DNA of 64,000 bases from NCBI GenBank assembly GCA_905192935.1, contig CAJJMX010000001.1, positions 62,001 through 126,000 of the forward strand, in the 5' to 3' direction. The DNA comes from an uncultured Mailhella sp. GTDB lineage: Bacteria > Desulfobacterota > Desulfovibrionia > Desulfovibrionales > Desulfovibrionaceae. The notes under the pieces were generated by a model. That model searched no databases, was not told where the DNA came from, and saw only the letters and a program-made list of their open reading frames with translations. The position numbers were made by a program, and so were the translations under genes. Shown in pieces: positions 37,615-46,415 of the stretch. Positions within the stretch are counted from its first letter, which is position 1; each line of letters starts with the position of its first letter.

Positions 37615-38394
37615 TCAGGCCGGACGCCGACGCGATTTCCTCAACTCTGGAACATCGGCAAAGACGGTTCCCGCATCGGCCTGTCCCACAGGCATGACCT
37701 CAAGATAGCTGACGTTCATGTTCGGAGGACAGTGCACGATCCACCATATCGCTCCGGCAATGTCCCCGGCCGAAAGAGGCTGACTGCCGCTGTATTCCTT
37801 CTCGGCCTTCTCAGCGTCTCCCGCGTTGTGCACCAGGGAAAACTCCGTGCGGGTACGCCCCGGAGCAAGGCAGGTGACCCGTATGGGCGTGCCCAGAAGA
37901 TCGGAACGCATGTTGTCCGAAAGATGCCGCACAAAGGCCTTGCTTGCGCCGTACACGTTTCCCATGGCACAGGCCCTGCTGCCCACCACCGAGCCCATGT
38001 TGACGATATGTCCGCGGCCCCGCTCCAGCATTCCGGGCAGAACAAGTCTCGTGCAGTACAGCAAACCGAGGATATTGGTGGAAACCATGGTTTCCCAGGC
38101 CTCCAGGTCGCCGTCCTGCATGCGCCCTTCTCCGGCAAAAAGACCGGCGTTGTTCAAAAGAACGTCTATTGCGGCAAATTCCCGGGGAATCTGCGAGAGC
38201 GCCTTCTGCGTTTCTTCACGGCTGCGTATGTCGAAGCACAGCCCCAAGAAACGGCTTCCCAGCCTTTCGCCCATGGCGTTCAGCCTCTCACGCCTCCGTC
38301 CCGTTCCGACGACCTTCCAGCCCTTTCGGATGAAAAGCTCGGCGGAAGCCTGTCCCAGTCCCGATGTCGCTCCGGTAATGCAGATGATGCCCAC
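37615..38394 (-). CDS. YdfG-like short-chain dehydrogenase (3-hydroxy acid dehydrogenase type)
   Basis: A 259-residue SDR with the NAD(P) loop ITGATSGLGQASAEL, an Arg-rich patch after strand 2 (GTGRRRERL) favouring NADP, NNAGLF, and catalytic Tyr-x3-Lys in VYGASKAFV. The C-terminal part IWWIVHCPPNMNVSYLEVMP and VGQADAG closely follows E. coli YdfG, which oxidises 3-hydroxy acids and L-allo-threonine and also reduces malonic semialdehyde. The start is a GTG (38394) with GGAG seven bases upstream. It is the last gene of the operon led by OYE C and the TRAP genes (52-base gap), so it probably acts on a hydroxy- or oxo-acid of that pathway. Confidence 0.88.
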   Translation of the reverse strand: MGIICITGATSGLGQASAELFIRKGWKVVGTGRRRERLNAMGERLGSRFLGLCFDIRSREETQKALSQIPREFAAIDVLLNNAGLFAGEGRMQDGDLEAWETMVSTNILGLLYCTRLVLPGMLERGRGHIVNMGSVVGSRACAMGNVYGASKAFVRHLSDNMRSDLLGTPIRVTCLAPGRTRTEFSLVHNAGDAEKAEKEYSGSQPLSAGDIAGAIWWIVHCPPNMNVSYLEVMPVGQADAGTVFADVPELRKSRRRPA

Positions 38395-38446
38395 GGCACT
38401 TCTCCATGCAAAACCGCCCGCAGATTTCTGCGTGCGGGTGAACGGG

Positions 38447-40297
38447 TTACATGAATCGCGTCAGGAAAAGCGATACTTCAGGCACGTAGGTGACAATGAG
38501 GATCATGACGAGCATGGCCAGCAGAAGCGGCAGGGCCGCCAGGGCAATCCTCTCCGTCCTTTCATCGGAAATGGCCGCAGCCACGAACAGGCTCTGGCCT
38601 ATGGGCGGCGTAATGAAGCCGATGGCCAGGTTGCACACCATGATCACGCCGAAGTGCACCGGATCCACACCGAGACGAACCATCATGGGCATGAGTATGG
38701 GAGCCAGAATGAGCGTGGCCGACGCGGATTCCATGAGCGCGCCCACGACAAGCAGAAGCAGGTTCACGATGAGCAGCATGATGATCTTGTTCGAAGTGAG
38801 CGTGAGCATCCATTCGGAAATGAGATCGGGAATCTGCTCGATGGCCATGACGTAACCGAACACGCTGGCCATGGCCACCAGGAACAGTACCGTCGCGGCC
38901 GTGACGGAGCTGTCCACAAGCACCTCGACAACGTTCTCGCGCGTAATGCCGTGCAGAACGAACACGCCCACGAGAAAGCCGTACAGCGCGGCCACGCCTG
39001 CGGCTTCCGTAGGCGTCATGATGCCGCCGTAAATGCCGCCGAGAATGATGACCGGCACCATGAGCGCCCAGCGGGCGGCCCAGAGAGCCCGACCTATTTC
39101 ACCCCAGGAATATTCCCTGTCCTCGCCCTTCCAGCCGTTCTTCCTGGAAATGTACCAGGCAACGACCATGAGCAGAGCCGCCGTGATGATGCCGGGCAGA
39201 ATGCCGCCCACAAAAAGCTTGCCTATGGAGACGTTGGTGATGACGCCGTAGAGCACGAAGGGATTGCTCGGGGGGATCATGACGCCGATGGCGCTGGAGC
39301 AGGCAACGATGGCCGCCGAAAAGGCCTTGGAATAGCCGCGCTCCACCATGGCGGGAATGGTAATCATGCCGATGGCCGCGCAGGTGGCTATGCCGGAACC
39401 GGATATGGCGCCGAAGAAGGTGCAGGCCACGACGGTGGCCATGGCAAGACCGCCCGTGCGACGACCGAGCATCATGTCGGCCAGACCGATGAGCTGACCG
39501 GAAAGACCGCCCTTGCCCATGAATATGCCGGCGAGAACAAAGAAGAACACGGCAAGCATGGGGAAGGAGTCCAGAGAATTGTAGGCCGTCTGGGCGATGA
39601 TGTTCATCTGCAGGAAGCCGGAAGCATGAATGGCCAGCGCTCCCGCTATGCCGAGCACGACGGCAATGGGAATGCCCAAGACCATGCCGCCGAACAGCGT
39701 GACGAGCAGCACGAATGTAGGACTGTGCTCCACAACAATGAGCGGAGCCGCAAGAACGGCCGCAAGAACGACGGCCAGCAGGAACTGAACCACGCCGGTT
39801 TCACGAATCAGCTTCACGCTGTCCTGTACGACGCGGATGCACTGAAAAAAGAAACCGAAGAACAGAATGGAATAAGGGATCCAGTAGGGAATACGCAGAG
39901 TGGGCGTTTCCTGAGGGAACTGGAACTGCAGGCGGATGAGCCTCACGGAAAGATAGACAATGATGCTCGTAAGGGCAAACGTGGCAACGTTGTTGAATAA
40001 AAGCACGAAGTTGTGATATTTCTGCGGGACAAGCCAGTCTATAAATGCCGTCATGCGTATGTTTTCACGACGCTTGATGACGAGAGGAACGGCAAAATAG
40101 GTGCCCCAGATGAGGGCAAACAGCGCCAGCTCTTCAACAGCCGACGTATCCACATTCATTTTGAACCAGCTGCCGAGAAAATAACGGGTAAAAACCTGAT
40201 AGGGAATGAGCAGGCAGGCAACCACGCAGGCAATGACAATGACGGGCTTTTCCGCATTTTCATCCAGCCAGTGCAGAACTTTCTGAAACGTTGTCAT
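38447..40297 (-). CDS. dctQM: TRAP transporter, fused small and large membrane subunits (DctQM)
   Basis: Inner-membrane component of a tripartite ATP-independent periplasmic importer driven by an ion gradient. In 616 residues the first about 180 form the DctQ-like four-helix subunit (PVIVIACVVACLLIPYQVF near 18-36). The rest is the DctM permease with about 12 helices, including GMVLGIPIAVVLGIAGA and the SGSGIATCAAIG segment. Fusion of Q and M is well known in the family. ATG 40297 gives a proper N terminus and has GGGAG upstream. The partner solute receptor DctP is encoded immediately upstream on the same strand. Confidence 0.95.
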   Translation of the reverse strand: MTTFQKVLHWLDENAEKPVIVIACVVACLLIPYQVFTRYFLGSWFKMNVDTSAVEELALFALIWGTYFAVPLVIKRRENIRMTAFIDWLVPQKYHNFVLLFNNVATFALTSIIVYLSVRLIRLQFQFPQETPTLRIPYWIPYSILFFGFFFQCIRVVQDSVKLIRETGVVQFLLAVVLAAVLAAPLIVVEHSPTFVLLVTLFGGMVLGIPIAVVLGIAGALAIHASGFLQMNIIAQTAYNSLDSFPMLAVFFFVLAGIFMGKGGLSGQLIGLADMMLGRRTGGLAMATVVACTFFGAISGSGIATCAAIGMITIPAMVERGYSKAFSAAIVACSSAIGVMIPPSNPFVLYGVITNVSIGKLFVGGILPGIITAALLMVVAWYISRKNGWKGEDREYSWGEIGRALWAARWALMVPVIILGGIYGGIMTPTEAAGVAALYGFLVGVFVLHGITRENVVEVLVDSSVTAATVLFLVAMASVFGYVMAIEQIPDLISEWMLTLTSNKIIMLLIVNLLLLVVGALMESASATLILAPILMPMMVRLGVDPVHFGVIMVCNLAIGFITPPIGQSLFVAAAISDERTERIALAALPLLLAMLVMILIVTYVPEVSLFLTRFM

Positions 40298-40365
40298 GAA
40301 TGAGGCTCCCGAAAATTTTACAAAAAAGGGGCAGAAGAAACGACATCTTCCGCCCCGCACGAATG

Positions 40366-41373
40366 CTACTTCTGGGCTTCCTGAATCAGGCGTACGAACT
40401 CAGGGTCTATCTGGGGCAGATACTCATCATAGAGCGGCTTGAGATTCTTCTTGATCTCCGCCTTTTCCGCATCCGTGAGCTCGATGATCTTGATATTGTG
40501 CTGCTTGCAGTATTCAAGGCCGTTGGCTTCGAATTTCTCACTCATGTCCCACTCTTCTCGCTGGGACTTGCGCCCGGCGTCGAGAATCATCTTCTGCTGT
40601 TCGGGGCTGAGAGCGTTGAACTTCGCCCGGTTCATGACGACGAAGTTCTTCGCCATGTTGTGCTTGGTGACAAGAAAACGGTCTTCGATCTCGGCACGAT
40701 TGAAGGAGGCGAAGGTACCGAAGTTGATGATTTCACCGTCCACGGTCCCCTGCTGAATGGCCGTATATACTTCCGTCCAGCCCACAGGACAGGGATTCAT
40801 GCCGAGAGCGTTGACGAAGCCCTTTTCAACAGGAGACATGGTCACACGGGCCTTCACGCCGCGGGCCGTGGCCAGATTCTCCACACCGGAACGGGGAGTA
40901 AAGGCATAGCTGCGGAAAGGCGTATCAAGGGTCATGACGAGCTTCAGACCGGCCTTGGCGGCCTCGCCGTCGAGGTACTTATAAAGCGCGCCGTCATAGG
41001 GATCAAAGGCCTCAAGGAACTGACGGTTCTTTGAAGCATCCACCATGTAGGGCAGATCCATGGCCAGAAGAGGCTTGATGAACAGATTCAGCTGACTCTG
41101 GCCCACCAGATTGAAGTCCAGCGAGCCCTGCTGCGTCATTTCCGTGGTCACGCGGTCGTTGCCGAGAACGCCGTTGCTCATGACCCGGACTTCAAATTCT
41201 CCCTTGGAAATTTCCTTCAGATTCTTGGCAAACTGATTGCATCCATAGGTGTAGTCGTCGTTGGGACCGCCGGTGTTGGCCATGCGGAAGACGGTTTTGG
41301 CATCGGAAGACAGCGGGGACAGAGCAAGACCGATGGCGGCGAAAAACACGAAAAGAACGGAACGCAACTTCAT
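40366..41373 (-). CDS. dctP: TRAP transporter periplasmic solute-binding protein
   Basis: A 335-residue DctP-family receptor with a cleavable signal peptide (MKLRSVLFVFFAAIGLALSP, cut near SSDA). The fold signatures are there: the conserved Arg region GVKARVTMSPV, which in family members salt-bridges the ligand carboxylate, and VGWTEVYTAIQQGTVDGEI. The ligand is thus almost certainly an organic acid, but its identity is not readable. AAGGAG precedes ATG 41373. It lies between OYE C and dctQM. Confidence 0.95.
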   Translation of the reverse strand: MKLRSVLFVFFAAIGLALSPLSSDAKTVFRMANTGGPNDDYTYGCNQFAKNLKEISKGEFEVRVMSNGVLGNDRVTTEMTQQGSLDFNLVGQSQLNLFIKPLLAMDLPYMVDASKNRQFLEAFDPYDGALYKYLDGEAAKAGLKLVMTLDTPFRSYAFTPRSGVENLATARGVKARVTMSPVEKGFVNALGMNPCPVGWTEVYTAIQQGTVDGEIINFGTFASFNRAEIEDRFLVTKHNMAKNFVVMNRAKFNALSPEQQKMILDAGRKSQREEWDMSEKFEANGLEYCKQHNIKIIELTDAEKAEIKKNLKPLYDEYLPQIDPEFVRLIQEAQK

Positions 41374-41440
41374 GGAAACTCCTTCCAGCCGGAGGAACGG
41401 CGTTTCTCCGCCGTTCCTCCCTAAGATTGTTCATACCGGA

Positions 41441-43432
41441 CTACAGGCTCGCAGCAGCATCCCACCCCGATTCTATGGCGGTCCGGATGGTGCCTACGCT
41501 GTCGCAGTCACCGACATTGATGACATCAAACGCCGTGTTGGCAAAGACATCTCTCTCGGCGACGAGTGAACGGGAACCGGCACTTACGATGACGGTGTCG
41601 GCATCGATATGCGTCTGCTGACCATTGTTGTCCTGCACCGTCACGCCGGCTGCGTCAATGCCCACGCAGGCTTTCTCCGTCAGTGCCTGAACATGGTTGA
41701 GTTCCATGTGCTCTTCCAGGCTCATGCGCTCGGAGATCTGCGAATTCGCGGCCAGCCAGCGGGTCATTTCCACAACCGTGACCTCATGCCCCATGCCGGC
41801 TAGCTGGATGGACAGCTCGCAGCCCACGGAACCGCCGCCCACGATGACGACCTTTTTGCCCACCTTGTCTTCATGGCCGAAGACATCCCAGGCCAGCATG
41901 GCATTTTCAATACCGGGAATGGGCGGAACCTTCTGCGTCGCGCCGACGGCCACGATGCAGGCATCGAAGTCGGCTTCCTCAATGAGCTTGGGCGTCGCTT
42001 CCGTATTCAGCAGAACGGTGACGCTGCTCTTGTGAAGCTGCGTGATGAAGTACTCGCGAAGGGCGCGCACATGATCCTTGAACCACAGATGATCGGGATA
42101 AAGCGCCAGCTGACCGCCGAGTCTGTCGCTCTTTTCAAAGAGCGTCACATCATGCCCGCGCTCGGCCGCCTTGAGCGCCGCCTGCATGCCGGCCACGCCG
42201 CCGCCGACAACGGCCACGCGTCTCGGCTTCGTTTCGCGCAGCATGTATTCCTTGTACTGACCCTGGCGATAGAGCGGGTTGACGGAACAGTGACCGTCAA
42301 AGGTCGCGGTATCGGAAATGTTGACCTCCGTGGTAAGGGCTCCGCGACGGCCGCCGTCCAGACAGTAGTCGCAGCGGATGCAGGGACGGATGTCTTCCTC
42401 ACGGCCTTCGCGAACCTTGTTGAACCAGTACGGATCAGCCACGGACTGACGTCCCACGAGGACATAGTCGCACTTGCCCTCGGCAATCAGCTTTTCCGCT
42501 GTTGCCGCGCTGCCGATGGCTCCTACCACGCCCACAGGGACCTTGACGCCCGCCTTCTTCAGCGTGTGGGCCGCCTCGGCATTGTGAGCCTCAGGCACGA
42601 AGCAGGTCGGATGCATTTTCGGACGGGCATGGGCGTCAAGCCGCGTACCGCAGGAAACATGAATCATGTCGACGTAATCCTGGAATATCAAAGCCTGCTG
42701 TGCGCAGTCGTCGGGCGTGATGCCGCCTTCCTTCTTGTCGTCGCCGTTCAGCCGCAGCTCGATGATCATGTCGTAGCCTATGGCGTCGCGTATGGCCTTG
42801 ATGATTTCCAGAGGATAGCGGCAGCGGTTTTCCACGCTTCCGCCGTACTCGTCAGTACGCTTGTTGCAGAGCGGCGAGAGGAAGTTGTTCATGAGCCAGC
42901 CGTGACCGTAATGCAGCAGAATGCCGTCAAAGCCGGAGCGCATGGCCAGCACGGCGGCGTCGACGTACATCGCGCGCACGTCGTCCATATCCTGCCTGTC
43001 CATGGCCTTGGTCATGCGGCCGTTATACATGAAGGCGCTGGAACTGAGCAGCGGATAGCCGGGCCAGGGAAGCATGCAGCATCCGGCATGATAGATCTCA
43101 CAGAGCGTCTTCGTGCCGTACATGTGCACGGGGCGCTGAAGATTATGCATGTAAATGAAGCCGTCCACGGCATCGTCAAGAACAAGGTCGCCGCGATGAC
43201 CGCCGTTGGCGGGAATTTCCATGGGAACGGTGATGCAGGCGGCTCCGCCGCGGGCCCAGTGCGTATAGAACTCCACGCCGTCACGATTAAGACGATGATG
43301 CGAATCCACGATGTCGCCCTGCGAACCGATGGGGGGAACCATGATGCGGTGCTTGAAGGTCACCTGTCCCTTGCGGCCGACGGTCAGGGGAGAAAACACA
43401 TGGGGATACTTTTCCTTGTACAGCGGCTTCAT
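41441..43432 (-). CDS. OYE-type flavin/Fe-S/FAD oxidoreductase C
   Basis: Third paralogue (663 residues) of the FadH/2-enoate reductase group. The FMN barrel has HYGHGWLMNNFLSPLCNKRT with Trp179 at the family's Tyr position, and HAGC where HxGR is usual. The cluster motif is CIRCDYC plus Cys after 24 residues. The dinucleotide folds are VVGGGVAGM and VIVGGGSVGCE. ATG 43432 has a GGAGG six bases upstream and gives the same N terminus (MKPLYKEKYP) as paralogue B. It is the first gene of the sigma-54 operon with dctP, dctQM and the SDR gene. I infer reduction of the imported acid; substrate and direction are untested. Confidence 0.93.
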   Translation of the reverse strand: MKPLYKEKYPHVFSPLTVGRKGQVTFKHRIMVPPIGSQGDIVDSHHRLNRDGVEFYTHWARGGAACITVPMEIPANGGHRGDLVLDDAVDGFIYMHNLQRPVHMYGTKTLCEIYHAGCCMLPWPGYPLLSSSAFMYNGRMTKAMDRQDMDDVRAMYVDAAVLAMRSGFDGILLHYGHGWLMNNFLSPLCNKRTDEYGGSVENRCRYPLEIIKAIRDAIGYDMIIELRLNGDDKKEGGITPDDCAQQALIFQDYVDMIHVSCGTRLDAHARPKMHPTCFVPEAHNAEAAHTLKKAGVKVPVGVVGAIGSAATAEKLIAEGKCDYVLVGRQSVADPYWFNKVREGREEDIRPCIRCDYCLDGGRRGALTTEVNISDTATFDGHCSVNPLYRQGQYKEYMLRETKPRRVAVVGGGVAGMQAALKAAERGHDVTLFEKSDRLGGQLALYPDHLWFKDHVRALREYFITQLHKSSVTVLLNTEATPKLIEEADFDACIVAVGATQKVPPIPGIENAMLAWDVFGHEDKVGKKVVIVGGGSVGCELSIQLAGMGHEVTVVEMTRWLAANSQISERMSLEEHMELNHVQALTEKACVGIDAAGVTVQDNNGQQTHIDADTVIVSAGSRSLVAERDVFANTAFDVINVGDCDSVGTIRTAIESGWDAAASL

Positions 43433-43546
43433 TGCAATCCTCCGAATGAACAGACCGTTCAACCGGTCCGTTTTTTATAATTCCCAGCGGGTTCCAAAGC
43501 GTTCAGCAGAGCTCTTACGGAACTCTTGCCTTTTCTCCCTCATCTA

Positions 43547-43562
43547 TGCTAATTTCGTGCCA
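43547..43562 (-). promoter_or_regulatory. Sigma-54 (-24/-12) promoter of the OYE C-TRAP-SDR operon
   Basis: On the minus strand the sequence TGGCAC-GAAAT-TAGCA keeps the invariant GG and GC exactly ten bases apart, matching the consensus TGGCAC-N5-TTGCA at 10 of 11 defined positions. Transcription should start about 12 bases downstream (near 43535), leaving a leader of about 100 bases before the OYE C start. The divergent gene encodes a sigma-54 activator, strongly supporting the call. Confidence 0.85.
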
Positions 43563-43619
43563 TTCATTTTATCTTTTAATTTCAAATAGTTAAAAATGTA
43601 CTAAGACAGGGGTTACGAA

Positions 43620-45242
43620 ATGTCGCATATTTCATCTGATATTTCGAATTCAGAAAATAAAAACTCCGAAATATTGGAGAATAATGAGGCTTATCTCGGA
43701 GTCGTGGAGCGACTCATTCAGGGAGATTCCCTGGAAGAAAGTCTGAACTCCATTTTCTCCTATCTGAACGAATTTCTGCCTCTGACCTATCTGTTCTATA
43801 CGCCCCCCTATGAAAGTCAGGAAAGCGATCACATTCACATATCCAGAGAAGGTGTGCGCTTTTTCAAAAATATAAAGACGCCGACACGCACTCAGCTCAA
43901 CCGTATATTCGAGCACAGAGCGACATTCAGCAGAAAAAACATATTCTATATAAAATCCAGTAAAGAGATGGATGCCTTTTTCAGCATCATTACAAGTCAG
44001 GTGAAAATAGAAAGTCCCTGCCTGTATTTTTATTTTCTGTACCAGGGGCAGGTCCAGGGAAGCATTTACTTCGGCTGTTCAGGAGAGAGGGAGTTCACGG
44101 AAGACGAGCTGCATTTTCTGGAAAAACTGTGGAAGCCGCTCTACTTCATCATACGCTTCCATTATCAGCAGCGCCGCATGGAAAAGGTCCTGGAACTGAC
44201 GCAGGAAAACAACCGGGCCCTACGCAAGCAGGTCAGCGGCTTTTCCGACATCGTGGGCGCAAACTCCGGTCTGAAGGATGTGGCAAGAGAAATACGCATG
44301 CTGGCTCCCTTCGACATCCCCGTTCTTCTCACCGGGGAAACAGGAACCGGCAAGGACCTGTTCGCCACGGAACTTCATCGGCTTTCCCCGCGGGGCGACA
44401 AGCCCTTCGTTGCCGTCAACTGCGGCGGCATTGCGCCCACGCTGCTGGACAGCGAGCTTTTCGGCTACACCAAGGGCGCGTTCACCGGAGCCTTCAAGGA
44501 CTACAAGGGCCGCTTTGAAAGGGCCCAGGGCGGAACCATTTTTCTCGATGAAATAGGAGAACTTCCCCTGGAGGCTCAGACAAGGCTTCTGCGCGTTCTC
44601 CAGAACCGCACGGTGGAACGCCTCGGCGGCAGCGCCCCCATTCCCGTCGACTTCCGCATAGTCTGCGCCACCAACAGAAACCTTCCGGACATGGTCCGTC
44701 AGGGCACGTTCCGCGAGGATCTCTACTTCCGTCTTGCCGGTGTGACCGTGCGCATTCCCTCTCTGCGGGACAGACCCGGCGACATTCCCCTTCTCGTGCA
44801 GCACATACTGCACAAGGACGCGGTCCGCTACGGCGTGCCTGTCCCCGTCATTGCCGCCGGAGAAATGCAGAAGCTGCTGAACTATTCCTGGCCCGGCAAT
44901 GTACGCGAGCTCATCAACGTCGTGGCCGAAGGCTTTGTGCGCAGTCTTCAGACCGGCGCCGTCATCTTCCGCATAGGCAAGGACAATGCGCCTGCTGCCT
45001 GGCATGACAAAAAAAACGTCACCACCTTTGCCGACATGCAGAGAGAATACTTCTCAAGACTTCTCCAGCTCTGCGACGGATGCATTTCCGGCCCGCACGG
45101 CGCAGCCATGCTGGCGGGACTCAAGCCCAATACGCTGCGCTCAAAGCTCGACAAGCTGAACATACCCTACGGACGTCAGCGCCCTCAGTGCTGTCTGCCT
45201 CCCGAGGAAAACGAAACAGACGACCAACATACGGATATATAG
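43620..45242 (+). CDS. Sigma-54-dependent activator with GAF-like sensor domain
   Basis: A 540-residue enhancer-binding protein without a receiver domain. The N terminus (about 25-185) looks like a GAF-type ligand sensor and has atypically AT-rich codons at the start. The AAA+ domain has Walker A GETGTGKD at 239-246, the sigma-54 contact loop GAFTGA at 286-291 and Walker B-like IFLDEIGEL. A C-terminal DNA-binding helix-turn-helix includes GAAMLAGLKPNTLRSKLDKL. It is divergent from the OYE C-TRAP-SDR operon, whose promoter has a sigma-54 signature, so it should switch that operon on in response to the imported compound or a metabolite. AGGGG precedes the ATG. Confidence 0.95.
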   Translation: MSHISSDISNSENKNSEILENNEAYLGVVERLIQGDSLEESLNSIFSYLNEFLPLTYLFYTPPYESQESDHIHISREGVRFFKNIKTPTRTQLNRIFEHRATFSRKNIFYIKSSKEMDAFFSIITSQVKIESPCLYFYFLYQGQVQGSIYFGCSGEREFTEDELHFLEKLWKPLYFIIRFHYQQRRMEKVLELTQENNRALRKQVSGFSDIVGANSGLKDVAREIRMLAPFDIPVLLTGETGTGKDLFATELHRLSPRGDKPFVAVNCGGIAPTLLDSELFGYTKGAFTGAFKDYKGRFERAQGGTIFLDEIGELPLEAQTRLLRVLQNRTVERLGGSAPIPVDFRIVCATNRNLPDMVRQGTFREDLYFRLAGVTVRIPSLRDRPGDIPLLVQHILHKDAVRYGVPVPVIAAGEMQKLLNYSWPGNVRELINVVAEGFVRSLQTGAVIFRIGKDNAPAAWHDKKNVTTFADMQREYFSRLLQLCDGCISGPHGAAMLAGLKPNTLRSKLDKLNIPYGRQRPQCCLPPEENETDDQHTDI

Positions 45243-45280
45243 AGACGATTTTCTTCCCGGCATGTCCGGGCCGGCTGCAA

Positions 45281-45315
45281 AATAAGGCGCAAAGGGAAAC
45301 CCTTTGCGCCTTATT
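45281..45315 (+). terminator. Bidirectional intrinsic terminator after the activator gene
   Basis: AATAAGGCGCAAAGGG and CCCTTTGCGCCTTATT form a perfect 16-bp stem with an AAA loop. T-rich ends on both strands let it serve the activator gene and the convergent folD gene. Confidence 0.85.
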
Positions 45316-45422
45316 GCTATCTTATGCGTTATGGACACTTCGCTCTTGCCGGAACGCTCATGTGCCGCTCAGGCATGAGCATGAAACCGACTGCCACGAA
45401 ATCGCACAGCGGGGAAAAACGA

Positions 45423-46286
45423 CTACGCGTCGAGCAGCTTTGCTCTCCAGGCCTTCACCGTGTTCACAAGAAGCTGGGAAATGGTCATGGGACCGATGCC
45501 GCCGGGTACGGGCGTAATGGCGGAAGCCAGGGGAGCCACGTTCTCATAGTCCACGTCGCCGCAGAGCTTTCCGTCTTTGCCGCGGTTGATGCCCACGTCG
45601 ATGATGACGGCGCCTTTCTTCACCATGTCGGCCGTGACGAAACGGGGTCTGCCGAGCGCGGCGACGATGATGTCGGCCTCACGGCAAACGGCGGCAAGAT
45701 CGGGCGTGCGGGAATGGCACATGGTCACGGTGGCGTTGCGGTCACGACCGCCGAGCATGAGGGAGATGGGACGGCCCACCAGATTGCTGCGACCTATGAC
45801 CACGGCCCGCTTTCCACTCACATCAATGCCGTAGTGATCGAGAAGAGCGAGTATGCCCGCCGGGGTACAGGGACGAAGTCCAGGCACGTTCATGGCCACA
45901 CGGCCCTGATTCACGGCCGTAAGGCCGTCCACGTCCTTTTCCGGACTGATGGCATCAATGCACGGACGGGCATCCAGCCCGTCGGGCAGAGGAAGCTGAA
46001 GCAGAATGCCGTCCACGGCGGGATCGGCATTGAGCTCGGCAATGAGAGCTTCCAGCTCTTCCTGCAATATGGACGCAGGTCTGCGGTACGAGCGCGTTTC
46101 CATGCCGGCATCGGCACAGGCCTTTTCCTTGTTGCGCACGTACACCTGGGAAGCCGGGTCCTCGCCCACCAGAATGACCGCCAGACAGGGAACGCGTCCG
46201 GCCTTTTCCCTGTCTCTGGCAATGTCCTCGCGCAAAGCTGCGCGTATGGACGCTGCCGTGGCCTTACCGTCGAGTATCGTCGTCAT
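45423..46286 (-). CDS. folD: Bifunctional methylene-THF dehydrogenase/cyclohydrolase
   Basis: One-carbon enzyme that converts 5,10-methylene-THF to 10-formyl-THF in two steps, supplying Fmt and purine synthesis. The 287 residues have VILVGEDPASQVYVRNKEKAC (split as VGEDPASQVYVRNKEKAC, with the catalytic Lys), the substrate loop ILLQLPLPDGLD, the Rossmann region AVVIGRSNLVGRPISLML and PVPGGIGPMT. The protein is full length. AAAGGAG precedes ATG 46286. It lies downstream of ftsK on the same strand after 129 bases. Confidence 0.97.
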   Translation of the reverse strand: MTTILDGKATAASIRAALREDIARDREKAGRVPCLAVILVGEDPASQVYVRNKEKACADAGMETRSYRRPASILQEELEALIAELNADPAVDGILLQLPLPDGLDARPCIDAISPEKDVDGLTAVNQGRVAMNVPGLRPCTPAGILALLDHYGIDVSGKRAVVIGRSNLVGRPISLMLGGRDRNATVTMCHSRTPDLAAVCREADIIVAALGRPRFVTADMVKKGAVIIDVGINRGKDGKLCGDVDYENVAPLASAITPVPGGIGPMTISQLLVNTVKAWRAKLLDA

Positions 46287-46384
46287 GGCAGATTCTCCTT
46301 TCCGGTCCAGCCGGAATCATGAGTTACGCAATTGCCGGCCGAAGCATCGTCTGCCCTCGGCAACGTGAGGTCCCGCAGGAGCAT

Positions 46385-46411
46385 GCCGCACGCTCGAAGC
46401 GCCCGTGCGGC
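46385..46411 (-). terminator. Hairpin after ftsK
   Basis: GCCGCACG and CGTGCGGC form an 8-bp stem with an 11-nt loop directly after the ftsK stop (minus strand). It has no T-run, so its role as a terminator is uncertain. Confidence 0.35.
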
Positions 46412-46415
46412 AGAA

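Noticed and set aside
43453..43476. GACCG/CGGTC repeat followed by six Ts on the plus strand, resembling a terminator
   Set aside because: No plus-strand gene ends upstream, the stem is only 5 bp, and it lies in the leader of the minus-strand OYE C gene; kept only as a possible activator site.
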